Of a DNA stretch of 64,000 nucleotides, positions 50,692-59,733 are shown one piece after another. The notes below the pieces were generated by a model. That model was not told where the DNA came from. It ran no database searches and was given only the letters and a program-made list of their open reading frames with translations. The first letter of the stretch is position 1. Every line of letters starts with the position of its first letter. This DNA comes from Acrocarpospora corrugata. GTDB taxonomy: Bacteria; Actinomycetota; Actinomycetes; Streptosporangiales; Streptosporangiaceae. The position numbers and the translations under genes were made by a program. The stretch is taken from the NCBI RefSeq assembly GCF_009687845.1, contig NZ_BLAD01000050.1, forward strand, positions 62,001 through 126,000, given 5' to 3'.

Positions 50692-52716
50692 CTAGGCGAG
50701 ACGCCAGAGTCTGATCGTTTCGTCCTTGCTGCCGGTGACGGCGACCGGGTGGCCGTCCAGTTCGGCGAACGCGACGCTCCAGACGCATTCGGTGTGGCCG
50801 GTGAGCGGGGGGCCAAGCGGTTCGCCGGTGGTCAGGTCCCAGGCTCGGGCGGTTTTGTCCTCGCTGCCGGTGAGGGCGACGGGTTTGCCGCCGATCTGGG
50901 TCAGGGCGACCGCCCAGACAAAGCTGGTGTGGCCGGTGAGGGGCTCGCCCAGCTGGGTTCCGGTGGAGAGGTCCCAGATTCGGGCGGTGTTGTCCTCGCC
51001 GCCGGTGAGGGCGATGGGCTTGCCGTCGAGTTCGCCCACCGCGACCGAGCGTACCCAGCCTTGATGTCCGGTTATCGGGGCGCCGATCTGCCGGGCGGTG
51101 CGGAGGTTCCAGACGCGGATCGTGCTGTCGTCGCCGGTGGTGACCGCGACCGGGATGTCGTCGAGGCGGGTCAGGGCGACGGCCCAGACGGTGCCGGTGT
51201 GGCCGGTGAGCTCGGCGATCTGTTCGCGGGTGCGGAGGTTCCAGATTCTGGCGGTCTCGTCGACGCCGGCGGTGACGGCGATGGGGGTGCCGTCCAGGTC
51301 CCCGAGGGCGACGGCTTTGACGCCGCCCTGGTTCGCGTCGATGGGCGGGCCGCTGCGCTTGTGGGTGTCGAGGTTCCAGATCACGGCGGAGCCGTCGTCG
51401 CTGCCGGTCAGGGCGATCGGGGCGTTGTCGAGGGTGCCGATCGCGACTGAGCGCACCCATTTGGTGTGGCCGGTGAGGGTGGGCGGCAGTTCGGTGCCGT
51501 TGGCCAGGTCGACGACGCGGGCGGTGTTGTCGTCGGAGCCGGTCACGGAGATGGGGGTGTCGCCGAGGCGGCCGATCGCGATGGTGCGGACGTCGTCGGT
51601 GTGGACGCTGATCGGGGGGCCGACGGGGGCGCCGAAGGGCACAAGGGTTGTGCTGGTTTGTGGAGTTGTCGTGCCGGCTCTCGGGGTTGATGTGGTGGCT
51701 TGGGTGGGGTCTGCGGGGTCGTTCTGGGGCCACAGGATGTAGGCCGTCAGCACCGCCGCCGCGGCCACGAGAGCGGCGGTTCCCAGCAGGACCGGCCGCC
51801 TGGACCTCTTCGAGGGAGGGAGCTGCTCTGTGGGCTGCGCCGTGGACTGCTCGGTGCGCTGCTCGGTGGGAGGGAGGTGCGCCGTGGGAGGGAGGGGGAG
51901 GTCGGGTGCGGGGGTGCGTGCCGGGGCGTCGTCGCCGGTCAGGGTTCGGACGAGGTCGGCGGCGGTGGGCCGGTTCCCGGGCTCTTTGTCGAGACATTTC
52001 GCGATAAGGGGGCGTAAATTGTCGGGGACACCGGAGAGGTCGGGCGTGCCGTACAGGAGGGCATGCAGGACCACCGGGACCGAGTCGCCGCGGAACGCGA
52101 CCTGGCCGGTCGCCGCGTACACCATCGTGGCGCCCCAGCTGAAGACGTCGGCGGCCGGGCCGACCTGTCCGGAGGCGACCTGTTCCGGTGCCATGTAGCC
52201 GGGCGTGCCCATCGAGCCGGTGTGGGTGACGGTGTGGTCGAGCGCCCGGGAGATGCCGAAATCGATGACCACCGGGCCTTCCGGGCCCATGATGACGTTG
52301 CCCGGCTTGAAGTCCCGGTGCACGACTCCCGCCCGGTGGATCGCGGCCAGCGCGGTCGCGGTGGCCACGGCGAGCCGGGCCAGGCCGCCGCCGGTCCGCG
52401 GGCCCTCCTGCCGCACGACGTGGTGCAGTGAAGCGCCCGGCACGAATTCGCTCACAATGTACGGCTGATTGTCCTGGACGCCCACGTCCAGCACCCGGGC
52501 CGTACAGAAAGGCGCCACCCGGCGGGCCAGCTCCACTTCCCGGAAGAATCGGCGGCGCGCGCCGTCGTCGTCGGAAAGCGTGGCGTGCAATAACTTGACC
52601 GCGACCTCGGCCCCCGCCGGTGTGACCGCGCGATGAACCTCGCCCTGGCCACCCTGCCCGATGCGGCTGACCAGCCGATAGTCACCCACGGCACTCGGCA
52701 AGGGCCACCTCTTCAT
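50692..52716 (-). CDS. Membrane Ser/Thr protein kinase with C-terminal WD40 propeller
   Basis: The protein has 674 aa from the ATG at 52714-52716 (MKRWPLPSAVGDYRLVSRIG). The frame extends 14 codons further, so the start is not certain. The kinase domain covers ~9-265: glycine loop GQGGQGEV, VAIK-type Lys in VAVKLLH, catalytic HRDFKPGN, DFGIS and GTPGYMAPEQ. A Pro/Thr-rich linker leads to one transmembrane helix (~308-329, LLGTAALVAAAAVLTAYILW). About seven WD40-like repeats follow (~375-674), each with the form LTGHTxxVxAVAL...DNTARIWDL. The kinase is cytoplasmic and the propeller probably extracytoplasmic, acting as a sensor. Adjacent genes do not reveal the target. Confidence 0.9.
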   Translation of the reverse strand: MKRWPLPSAVGDYRLVSRIGQGGQGEVHRAVTPAGAEVAVKLLHATLSDDDGARRRFFREVELARRVAPFCTARVLDVGVQDNQPYIVSEFVPGASLHHVVRQEGPRTGGGLARLAVATATALAAIHRAGVVHRDFKPGNVIMGPEGPVVIDFGISRALDHTVTHTGSMGTPGYMAPEQVASGQVGPAADVFSWGATMVYAATGQVAFRGDSVPVVLHALLYGTPDLSGVPDNLRPLIAKCLDKEPGNRPTAADLVRTLTGDDAPARTPAPDLPLPPTAHLPPTEQRTEQSTAQPTEQLPPSKRSRRPVLLGTAALVAAAAVLTAYILWPQNDPADPTQATTSTPRAGTTTPQTSTTLVPFGAPVGPPISVHTDDVRTIAIGRLGDTPISVTGSDDNTARVVDLANGTELPPTLTGHTKWVRSVAIGTLDNAPIALTGSDDGSAVIWNLDTHKRSGPPIDANQGGVKAVALGDLDGTPIAVTAGVDETARIWNLRTREQIAELTGHTGTVWAVALTRLDDIPVAVTTGDDSTIRVWNLRTARQIGAPITGHQGWVRSVAVGELDGKPIALTGGEDNTARIWDLSTGTQLGEPLTGHTSFVWAVALTQIGGKPVALTGSEDKTARAWDLTTGEPLGPPLTGHTECVWSVAFAELDGHPVAVTGSKDETIRLWRLA

Positions 52717-52852
52717 GAATCCGGTCAATCGGCCCGCCCAATGATACGCACCGCCCATTACGCATTCGTCAGACGCCGACTCGGCAATTCATCTCCGGTT
52801 GGCGCGGAATTCCCGGCCCGTTAATCGAGGGCCAGTCCTAGACTTGGCTGCG

Positions 52853-53731
52853 ATGAAGATCGCATTTTTTGGAGATGTTCATGGGTATGTGCTGCACGCG
52901 CTCGGTGCGGCGGTCATGCTCCGGCATCGGCGCGGGATCAAGCTCGATGCCTTGATTCAGGTCGGTGACCTGGGCGCGTTTCCCTCTCCCGAGCGCTGGG
53001 ACGAACCCAGCCGCCGTTTCGCCGCGGACAGCCCTGCCCAGGGTGACTTCTTCCGGCTGCTGGACCCCGCGCCCCGGCTCGCCGAAGGGGTGCGGCTCGC
53101 GCTCGAAGAAGTGCCTGCGTTTCTGTTCGTCAGTGGCAATCATGAAGATCATGACTGGTTGGCCACCCTGCATGGGGAGGCCGCCGTGACGCCGGTCGAC
53201 CCGCTCGGCGCATACCGGCACGTCGCCTGTGGGCAGGTCGTAGACGTCGCCGGGCAGCGGGTGGGCTTTCTCGGTCTGGCCGACATGCCGGGCAGGCTGG
53301 ACTTCGACCCCGACGCCTACGCGCAGTTCCGCGCCGCCGTCCCGGGCAGCGTGGACATCCTGATCACGCACGATGGCCCGCATGGGATGTCCCGCAACGT
53401 CCACGGCGTGACGCAGGGGTCCGCCAAGTTGACCGCTCTCATCGAGCATTTGCAGCCTCGCCTGCACGTCAGCGGCCATTATCACCATGAGAGCGGCCCC
53501 CGGCAGTATGGCCGGACCCGCTCGTACGCTCTCGCCCAGCTGGTCCCCCCAAAGATCACCAGGTGGAGTCCCGAGCCGGTCAATCCCGGCCAGAGCGTAG
53601 CCGCCGGCGGCGTCGCCCTTCTCGACACCGACACGGACACGTTCGAGTACATCGGTGACCCCTGGCTGGCCGAGGTCAGCGGCGACGATCTCGACCTGGC
53701 CGCGCTGGTGACCGCCGCGCGCGCGTCCTGA
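52853..53731 (+). CDS. Calcineurin-like metallophosphoesterase
   Basis: The 292-aa protein is assigned to the ATG at 52853 because family sequence begins with MKIAFFGDVHGYVLHAL; the frame is open a little further upstream. Metal-binding motifs of the family are in order: GDVHG, QVGDLGAFPS, SGNHEDHDW, ILITHDGPHG and HVSGHYHHES. The products are soluble cytoplasmic phosphomonoesterases or diesterases. The substrate is unknown. It stands alone between the divergent kinase and the downstream regulator. Confidence 0.9.
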   Translation: MKIAFFGDVHGYVLHALGAAVMLRHRRGIKLDALIQVGDLGAFPSPERWDEPSRRFAADSPAQGDFFRLLDPAPRLAEGVRLALEEVPAFLFVSGNHEDHDWLATLHGEAAVTPVDPLGAYRHVACGQVVDVAGQRVGFLGLADMPGRLDFDPDAYAQFRAAVPGSVDILITHDGPHGMSRNVHGVTQGSAKLTALIEHLQPRLHVSGHYHHESGPRQYGRTRSYALAQLVPPKITRWSPEPVNPGQSVAAGGVALLDTDTDTFEYIGDPWLAEVSGDDLDLAALVTAARAS

Positions 53732-53783
53732 TCTCTGATGGAACGGCGTGGAACCGGTTGGAACGCCACCCTTTGTGTGTCCT

Positions 53784-54528
53784 GTGGGTGGGCTGGGATT
53801 GCGGCTGCGACTGGTCGGCGGGTTCGCCGTACCGGGACGGACTCCAGCTGCCCGCCACGAAGATCGGCAGCCTTAAGGCCCGCACCCTGCTGGCGTTGCT
53901 GGCGGTGCGGCGGGGGCGTCTGGTCTCGGTCGATCGGATCATCGAGGTGGTGTGGGACGGCGAAGCGCCCCGGCAGGCCGCCGAGAACGTGGCCACCCTG
54001 GTCAGCCGGCTGCGTTCCAGGCTCGGCGCCGAGGTGATCAGCGGTGCCCGGAGCAGTGGTTACCGGCTCGGAGACGCGGTGCGGGTCGATCTTCACGACG
54101 CCGCCGGGTGCGTGGGGGACGCGGAGGCGTACCTGTCCAGCGGGCAGTTGGCGTCCGCGGTGGCGGCAGCCGTACACGCGCTGGCTCTGCTCGATGGCGC
54201 CGTGGCGCTGGATTCGGCCTGGGCCCAGCCGGCGCACGCGCTGCACGCCCAGCTGCTCAGGCAGGCGCGGCACGCGCGGGCCGAGGCGGCGCTGCGGGTG
54301 GGGGACGCGGCCACCGCCGCCGCGACGGCGGAAGCGGCCGTGCGGACCGATCCGCTCGACGAGGCGGCCTACCGGTCGCTGATGGTCGCCTATCACCTGC
54401 TCCGGCAGCCGGCCAGGGCGCTGACGGCCTACCAGCGCCTGCGCGCCACGCTCGCCAGCGAACTCGGCGCGCTCCCCTCGTCCAGGACCCGGGATCTGCA
54501 CAACGCGATTTCGCGCGACAGTTCTTAG
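53784..54528 (+). pseudogene. SARP/AfsR-type transcriptional activator with N-terminal frameshift
   Basis: The expected SARP N-terminus (GLRLRLVGGFAV) is encoded from a GTG at 53784 in one frame. The rest (YRDGLQLPATKIGSLKARTL onward) is in another frame, joined at about 53828. There GCC-GTAC would read correctly if it were GCC-GTGTAC, i.e. one GT dinucleotide has been lost. After the junction the winged-helix DNA-binding domain (IIEVVWDGEAPRQAAENVAT, GARSSGYRLG) and the helical BTAD domain (residues ~100-250) are intact. SARPs activate secondary-metabolite or regulatory genes. A start at an in-frame codon after the junction would lack the first strands of the wing domain. Sequencing error is the simplest alternative explanation. 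Confidence 0.6.
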
Positions 54529-54664
54529 CCCCAAGCTCGCCCCAACAAACGATGCGTTCTCTCCCATCGGCACGCCAATTCGGGCGTACGGGCTATGCCA
54601 TCCCGGTTCAATCCGACTTTCATGGGCATGCGTGACGTTTAACTACGAAACAGGAAGAAGACTC

Positions 54665-55222
54665 ATGAAAGACACCGACATGGATGTCATCACGTTCCTG
54701 ACCCGCCAGCACGCCGAGATCCGCCAGCTCATGGACGAGGTCGTCACCAGCAAGGGCGCCGCCCAGCAGGACGTGTTCCACCACCTCGTCCGCCTGCTCG
54801 CCATCCACGAGACCGCCGAAGAGGAACTCGTCCACCCGTACGTCCGCAAGACCATCGCCGGCGGCGAGCGGATCGTGGACCAGCGGCTCCAGGAGGAGAA
54901 CTCCGCGAAGGAGCTGCTGATCCAGCTCGACGAGATGGGCACAGAAAACCCGGACTTCCTCAAGTACTTCGACGAGCTCCGCACCGACGTGCTCGCCCAC
55001 GCCGAAGCCGAGGAGAAGTACGAGTTCGCCAAGCTGCGCGAGAAGGCCACCGGCCCGCAACTGCGCGCGATGACGGCAGGCGTCAAGGCCGCCGAGGCGC
55101 TGGCTCCGACCCGCCCGCACCCCGGCGTCGAATCCGCCACCAAGCACATGCTGCTGGGACCCCCGGCGGCCATCATGGACCGCGCCCGCGACGCGATCCG
55201 CGCCGCCATGGGCAAAGACTGA
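54665..55222 (+). CDS. Hemerythrin-like (HHE) domain protein
   Basis: The 185-aa protein starts at the ATG behind CAGGAAG. It has the helix-bundle and di-iron ligand pattern of hemerythrin HHE domains: FLTRQHAEIRQLMDEV, HHLVRLLAIHETAEEELVHP (H...HETAE..L.HP) and DVLAHAEAEEKYEF. These proteins bind O2, NO or iron in the cytoplasm. About 50 bp downstream, in the same orientation, lies a formaldehyde-dehydrogenase-like gene, so both may belong to a stress-detoxification transcript. Confidence 0.92.
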   Translation: MKDTDMDVITFLTRQHAEIRQLMDEVVTSKGAAQQDVFHHLVRLLAIHETAEEELVHPYVRKTIAGGERIVDQRLQEENSAKELLIQLDEMGTENPDFLKYFDELRTDVLAHAEAEEKYEFAKLREKATGPQLRAMTAGVKAAEALAPTRPHPGVESATKHMLLGPPAAIMDRARDAIRAAMGKD

Positions 55223-55270
55223 CCGGCCCGCCTGAGCCCGCCGCCCTTCCGCACGCTCCGAGGAGGAGAC

Positions 55271-56452
55271 ATGAAAGCGCTCACCTGGCACGGAAAACGC
55301 GACGTCCGAATCGACGAGGTCCCCGACCCGGCGATCAAGGAGCCGAACGACGCGATCATCAACGTGACCTCCAGCGGCATCTGCGGCTCAGACCTGCACA
55401 TGTACGAGGTGCTCGGCCCGTTCATGGCGGAAGGCGACATCCTCGGTCACGAGGCCATGGGCATCGTGACCGACGTCGGCTCCGACATCACCAACCTCAA
55501 ACCCGGCGACCGGGTGGTCATCCCGTTCAACATCTCCTGCGGCCACTGCTTCATGTGCGGCCAGCACCTGTACGCCCAGTGCGAGACCACCCAGAGCCCC
55601 GAATACGGCACCGGCGCCGCCCTGTTCGGCTTCACCAAGCTCTACGGCCAGGTCCCCGGCGGCCAGGCCGAATACCTGCGCGTCCCGCAGGCCCAGTTCG
55701 GCCCGATCAAGGTCCCCGCCGGTCCCGCGGACGAGCGCTATCTCTACCTTTCCGACGTCCTGCCCACCGCCTGGCAGGCCGTCCAGTACGCCGACATCCC
55801 CGCCGGAGGCAGCGTCACCGTCCTCGGCCTCGGCCCGATCGGCCAGATGTCGTGCCGGATCGCCCGCCACCTCGGCTACCGCGTCATCGCCGTCGACGAC
55901 CTCATCGAACGCCTCGCCATGGCCCGCCGCCACGGCGCGGAAACCGTCGACACCATCGAAACCGACAACGTCCCCGCCGCGATCCGCGAACTCACCAACG
56001 GCCGCGGCACCGACGCGGTCATCGACGCGGTCGGCATGGAAGCCCACGGCTCCCCCGCCGCCAAGTTCGCCCAATCCCTGACCGGCCTGCTCCCCGACAA
56101 ACTCGCCGCCACCCTGATGACCAACGCCGGCGTCGACCGCCTCGCCGCCCTGACCATGGCCATCGACCTCGTCCGCCGCGGCGGCGCCATCTCCATCGCC
56201 GGCCTCTACGCCGGCGCCGCCGACCCACTCCCCATGTTCCGCATGTTCGACAAGGCCATCACCCTCCGCATGGGCCAGGCCAACGTCAAACGCTGGACCG
56301 ACGCCCTCCTCCCCCTCGTCAACGACGAAACCGACCCTCTAGGCGTAATGGACCTAACCACCCACCGCCTCCCCCTCGACCAGGCCCCCCACGGCTACGA
56401 AATGTTCCAAAAGAAACAAGACGGCGCCATCAAGATCCTTCTCAGGCCGTGA
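55271..56452 (+). CDS. Zinc-dependent dehydrogenase, glutathione-independent formaldehyde dehydrogenase-like
   Basis: The 393-aa protein starts after AGGAGGAG. Catalytic-zinc residues are in SGICGSDLHMYE and GHEAMG; structural-zinc cysteines in ISCGHCFMCGQHLYAQC. It has the long insert (FGFTKLYGQVPGGQAEYLRV) and the LSDVLPTAWQAVQYADI element typical of the formaldehyde-dehydrogenase-like MDR subgroup, and a VLGLGPIGQMSCRIA nucleotide loop. It probably oxidises formaldehyde or a similar aldehyde/alcohol with NAD. Actual specificity is not visible from sequence. The last 113 bp before the next gene hold no recognised gene. Confidence 0.9.
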   Translation: MKALTWHGKRDVRIDEVPDPAIKEPNDAIINVTSSGICGSDLHMYEVLGPFMAEGDILGHEAMGIVTDVGSDITNLKPGDRVVIPFNISCGHCFMCGQHLYAQCETTQSPEYGTGAALFGFTKLYGQVPGGQAEYLRVPQAQFGPIKVPAGPADERYLYLSDVLPTAWQAVQYADIPAGGSVTVLGLGPIGQMSCRIARHLGYRVIAVDDLIERLAMARRHGAETVDTIETDNVPAAIRELTNGRGTDAVIDAVGMEAHGSPAAKFAQSLTGLLPDKLAATLMTNAGVDRLAALTMAIDLVRRGGAISIAGLYAGAADPLPMFRMFDKAITLRMGQANVKRWTDALLPLVNDETDPLGVMDLTTHRLPLDQAPHGYEMFQKKQDGAIKILLRP

Positions 56453-56565
56453 TTCGGGTGGCGATCGGGTTCCACAGCGCCGGGCTGGCTCGCCCGGAGC
56501 AGGTCGTCGATCACTTTGGCCTGCTGCTGGACGACGGTCGGGTCGGCCCCTGACACGACACCGGT

Positions 56566-56760
56566 TCAGTAGCCCATCAGCAGAGCCGCCACGAGAACGA
56601 TCCCGACAAGAGTGGTGACCGCGAGTGCCCGGAGAGCCGGGGCGCGGCGGCGCAACGCGGGCAGGTGATCGGCGACGAGGCTCGCGCCACAGTCCGGGCA
56701 CTGCGCCCATTCACGGGCGGCCGAGCCGCACTGCCCGCACAACCATCCCGGGATGGCCAT
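56566..56760 (-). CDS. Small zinc-ribbon protein with C-terminal membrane anchor
   Basis: The 64-aa protein has an N-terminal zinc ribbon (WLCGQCGSAAREWAQCPDCG, two CxxC pairs), a basic stretch (RRRAPALRA) and a C-terminal hydrophobic helix (VTTLVGIVLVAALLMGY). It begins 6 bp after the 272-aa gene. It is thus the last member of the SARP-NTPase operon. A tail-anchored adaptor at the membrane is plausible. After its stop the same frame stays open for about 50 further codons, which may be chance. Confidence 0.75.
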   Translation of the reverse strand: MAIPGWLCGQCGSAAREWAQCPDCGASLVADHLPALRRRAPALRALAVTTLVGIVLVAALLMGY

Positions 56761-56766
56761 CTCGGC

Positions 56767-57585
56767 TCAACCCCTTCCTCGTCCGTTCTGAGGCGGTACG
56801 TCGTCCGGGCCGAACATCGATCCACGGGCCGATTCGGGGACGGGGAGTCCCAGCATTTCCAGCGTCCTGCGCAGGACCGTGTCGCTGCCCTGGACGAAGT
56901 CGAAGACGTTGGCGGCCTGCTGCGCGTCCACCAGCCGGTTGATCCGCTCAAGGAGTTCCTGCGCCGCCTTGTGCCGGTCGGCCAGCATCGCGTCCGTGAC
57001 CTTGGCGAGGTTTTCGTGACCCGCCAGCCGGACCGCGTACGGCGTGATCCAGTCCTCCATTCCATCCGACAGGAACTGCCGCCAGTGGGTGCGCAGTTCG
57101 ATCAGCGTGCCGATCTCCCGGACCGCCGATTCGTGCCCGGCCTCACGCTCCAGCCGCTGCTGCCAGACCTGCTGCAACTGCTGAACCACCGCCTGCGGCG
57201 GAACGACCCTGGTCACCGCGGTGCACTCCAGGTGAATGCCGTTCTCGACCACCCGGACGCCGTGCAGCCTGGCGTTGACCGCCGCCTCGGCCTCCTCGGG
57301 ACGGTACGGCTTGAAGCCGCGCGCGATCTGCCGGACGGTGTCGTTCACGAACCAGCGGAACCGCTCCCGGCTCCGGTCGATCTCGGCGTTCAGCGCGAGC
57401 AGGGAGCAGTGGCCGGTCCCCGTCCACTGGAGCCGGACCACCACATCGAACTGGTAGGCGTCGTCCTTCGTCGGCGCCGGGAACAGGAACGGCTGGTCGA
57501 TCACGTGGGTGTACATCCGCTGGGCCGGCGCTGACCGGAACCACGAGCGGAAACCGCTTCTCAGTGGGGGGCGGGTCTTGGTCAT
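56767..57585 (-). CDS. Unknown 272-aa protein of the SARP-NTPase operon
   Basis: The soluble protein has a beta-rich N-terminal half (YQFDVVVRLQWTGTGHCSLL, ALNAEIDRSRERFRWFVNDT). A helical middle contains PPQAVVQQLQQVWQQRLERE and VREIGTLIELRTHWRQF, and the C-terminal helix contains ADRHKAAQELLERINRLVDA. It loosely recalls band-7/SPFH-type architecture (a beta domain followed by a long coiled coil) but I cannot confirm that. It starts 15 bp after the NTPase stop and ends 6 bp before the zinc-ribbon gene. Its role in the system is unknown. Confidence 0.8.
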   Translation of the reverse strand: MTKTRPPLRSGFRSWFRSAPAQRMYTHVIDQPFLFPAPTKDDAYQFDVVVRLQWTGTGHCSLLALNAEIDRSRERFRWFVNDTVRQIARGFKPYRPEEAEAAVNARLHGVRVVENGIHLECTAVTRVVPPQAVVQQLQQVWQQRLEREAGHESAVREIGTLIELRTHWRQFLSDGMEDWITPYAVRLAGHENLAKVTDAMLADRHKAAQELLERINRLVDAQQAANVFDFVQGSDTVLRRTLEMLGLPVPESARGSMFGPDDVPPQNGRGRG

Positions 57586-57600
57586 CGAGGGTTCCTCCGA

Positions 57601-59733
57601 TCAGAGGTAGGCGAGGAGGTTGTCGAACGTCTGGGTGGATCCGGCCTGGCTGCGCCACCACTTCAGGTAGAAGAACAGGCGTTCGCGCAGCCAGGGTTCT
57701 GACCCGAGCCGGTTGAGCAGGTGACCGACCGGAGCCACCAGCGACGGCTCCAGCTCGACCTGCCGGACCCAGCGCGCGAGCGCCGACCAGGCCCGGCCCT
57801 TCTTGTCGGCCAGCGCGTTGCGCCACAGGTCGATGATCTGGGTGCGGACGGCCCGGTCGCCCGCCGCGAGCATCCCGAGCAGCAACAGCTGGTCCGGCTC
57901 CCGGTCGGGCGCGATCACGGCGAGCCGCCGCATCGCTTCGACGGCGACCGTCCGCACGCCGTCGTTCTCGGACCGAGCCCACTGGGCGAGTTCGCCGACG
58001 ATCTCGCGATGCAGCCCGCCCCGCGAGAGTTCGGCCATCGCGCGCGCCACCTCCGCCCGCAGGTCGGCCCGGGTCGAGGGCGCGATCCGCCGCAGCCCGA
58101 TCAGCGTGTCACCGACGTATCGCAGGCCGAGCGAGGTGGCGTAGGCCCGGACGGCCACCGAGCGCTGGGCCAGGGTGCCGCGCGCCCACGCGTTCAGGAG
58201 CATCCGTACGCGTTCGGTGCAGCGCGGTTCCTGCGCTGCGGTCTCCAGCGCCCAGGCCGCCAGGCGGTGCGCGCCGATCCGGTACGAACTCACCCACGGA
58301 CGGAAGAAATGGCTCTCGATCGCCGAGTAGTCGTAGGTCGCGAGCTTGCCGATGGCCTGCGCGGCGGCCATCCGGATCTCGGGGTTCCGGTCCTGGGTGA
58401 GCCGCTCCAGCCAGGTGGTGAGCGGCGTGCGCAGGGTCGGATGGTTGTGCCAGGCCACGTCCAGGAGCATCGGGATCAGGGCCGGAACCCTCATCCGGAT
58501 GCGCCGTTCTGTGCCGTCACGCTGGTGATCGTTCTCGGCTTCGGCGTAGTCGAGCCATCCGGTCAACGTCTCGTCGAAGGCCGACCAGGTGGATTGGGGG
58601 GCGTCCGAACCATCACGGACGGCTTCGACGTCGTCGGCCAGGGCCAGCGCGGCCGTGGTGATGGTGACCATCGGCTTGCCGTCCAGGACGGCGAGAGCCA
58701 GGAGGAAACTGAGGCGGTAGAGGCGTGCCTTCGCCTCCTTGGCTGCTTCCCATGGCGTTCCGGGAGCATTGGTCCCCTGGTCGGGGGCCAGCAGTTTCTC
58801 GGCCTGACCGCGGAGCCGCCAGGGGCGTTCGGCGCAGACCTCCGCGATGACCTCGTCGGGGGCTCGTCCGTGCCGGACGCGCGAGAGGATCAGCGCGGCG
58901 AGCGCCTGCGCGTCCGAGGGCCGCGTGACGGTGTTCAGTTCCTCGCGCATCCGGACGTGGCCGGCCCAGTGGCGGGCCTGCGTCTCGGCGAGTTCGATGC
59001 CCCGGTCGCGGAGGCCGAAGGCCAGGCATCGCTCGAACACGTGCGGCGCGGGCGGCGGGACGTGGATGGCGAACTGGGTGCGCTGGCCGGGGGTGAGAAG
59101 CGCCCGCTCGTCCAGCAGCACCACGAACGTGGAGTTCGTCTGGGTGGCGAGGTGGACCAGGTGCTGGAAGACCACCTGGGTCTTGCCGCGGGTCCAGTCG
59201 GCGTCGCCGGGGTTCAGCAGATAGCCGGTCATCGGCTTGAGGTCGGAGGGACGCAGGCGGCGCGGGTCGGCTCCGTCCAGGATGGCGACCTGGGCGTCGG
59301 TTCCGAAACGGGTGAGGGCGGCCAGGGCCACTGTGGTCCGGCCCGTGCCGGGAGGTCCGATCAGGGCTTGGACTCGTCCGGGTCTGGTGGCGTCGAGCAG
59401 GGTCGACAGGGCCTCGGTGGAGACGATGTATCGCCGGGTGAGACGTGTGAGTTCGTCCTGGTTCAGCGGTATCGGTGCTGGTCGCTCATCCGGTGGTCCG
59501 CCGAAGTGGATGTCGCCGTCGGCGTGGTAGATCCGGCCGTTCCCTGGGCCGTTGAGCTGGGTCTTGATGGCGGTTCCGTCGCCGAAGGCGGCTGCTCCGA
59601 TCGAGGCCGGATACAGGCGAGACAGTCCCTCCTGCCGGAGCATCCGTTCCCGGTTCTCCAGGGCCAGTTGATCGTCCGGCTGCGCGATCTCGTCGTCCTC
59701 GGCTTCGAGACGGTGCGGGTCCTCCTCGCTCAT
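57601..59733 (-). CDS. STAND-like P-loop NTPase with C-terminal helical repeats and N-terminal signalling motif
   Basis: The 710-aa protein has three parts. An N-terminal tail carries a Gly/Asn motif at ~51-78 (AIKTQLNGPGNG then RIYHADGDIHFGG). An AAA/STAND-like ATPase lies at ~95-420, with Walker A ALIGPPGTGRTTVALAAL and Walker B-like TFVVLLDERALL. From ~430 come HEAT-like helical repeats (NPEIRMAAAQAIGKLATYDY, GVRTVAVEAMRRLAVIAP). It shares the motif with the C-terminus of the gene it overlaps by 4 bp. This is the layout of a signalling NTPase that senses through repeats and recruits a partner by a homotypic motif. The trigger and output are unknown. Confidence 0.85.
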   Translation of the reverse strand: MSEEDPHRLEAEDDEIAQPDDQLALENRERMLRQEGLSRLYPASIGAAAFGDGTAIKTQLNGPGNGRIYHADGDIHFGGPPDERPAPIPLNQDELTRLTRRYIVSTEALSTLLDATRPGRVQALIGPPGTGRTTVALAALTRFGTDAQVAILDGADPRRLRPSDLKPMTGYLLNPGDADWTRGKTQVVFQHLVHLATQTNSTFVVLLDERALLTPGQRTQFAIHVPPPAPHVFERCLAFGLRDRGIELAETQARHWAGHVRMREELNTVTRPSDAQALAALILSRVRHGRAPDEVIAEVCAERPWRLRGQAEKLLAPDQGTNAPGTPWEAAKEAKARLYRLSFLLALAVLDGKPMVTITTAALALADDVEAVRDGSDAPQSTWSAFDETLTGWLDYAEAENDHQRDGTERRIRMRVPALIPMLLDVAWHNHPTLRTPLTTWLERLTQDRNPEIRMAAAQAIGKLATYDYSAIESHFFRPWVSSYRIGAHRLAAWALETAAQEPRCTERVRMLLNAWARGTLAQRSVAVRAYATSLGLRYVGDTLIGLRRIAPSTRADLRAEVARAMAELSRGGLHREIVGELAQWARSENDGVRTVAVEAMRRLAVIAPDREPDQLLLLGMLAAGDRAVRTQIIDLWRNALADKKGRAWSALARWVRQVELEPSLVAPVGHLLNRLGSEPWLRERLFFYLKWWRSQAGSTQTFDNLLAYL

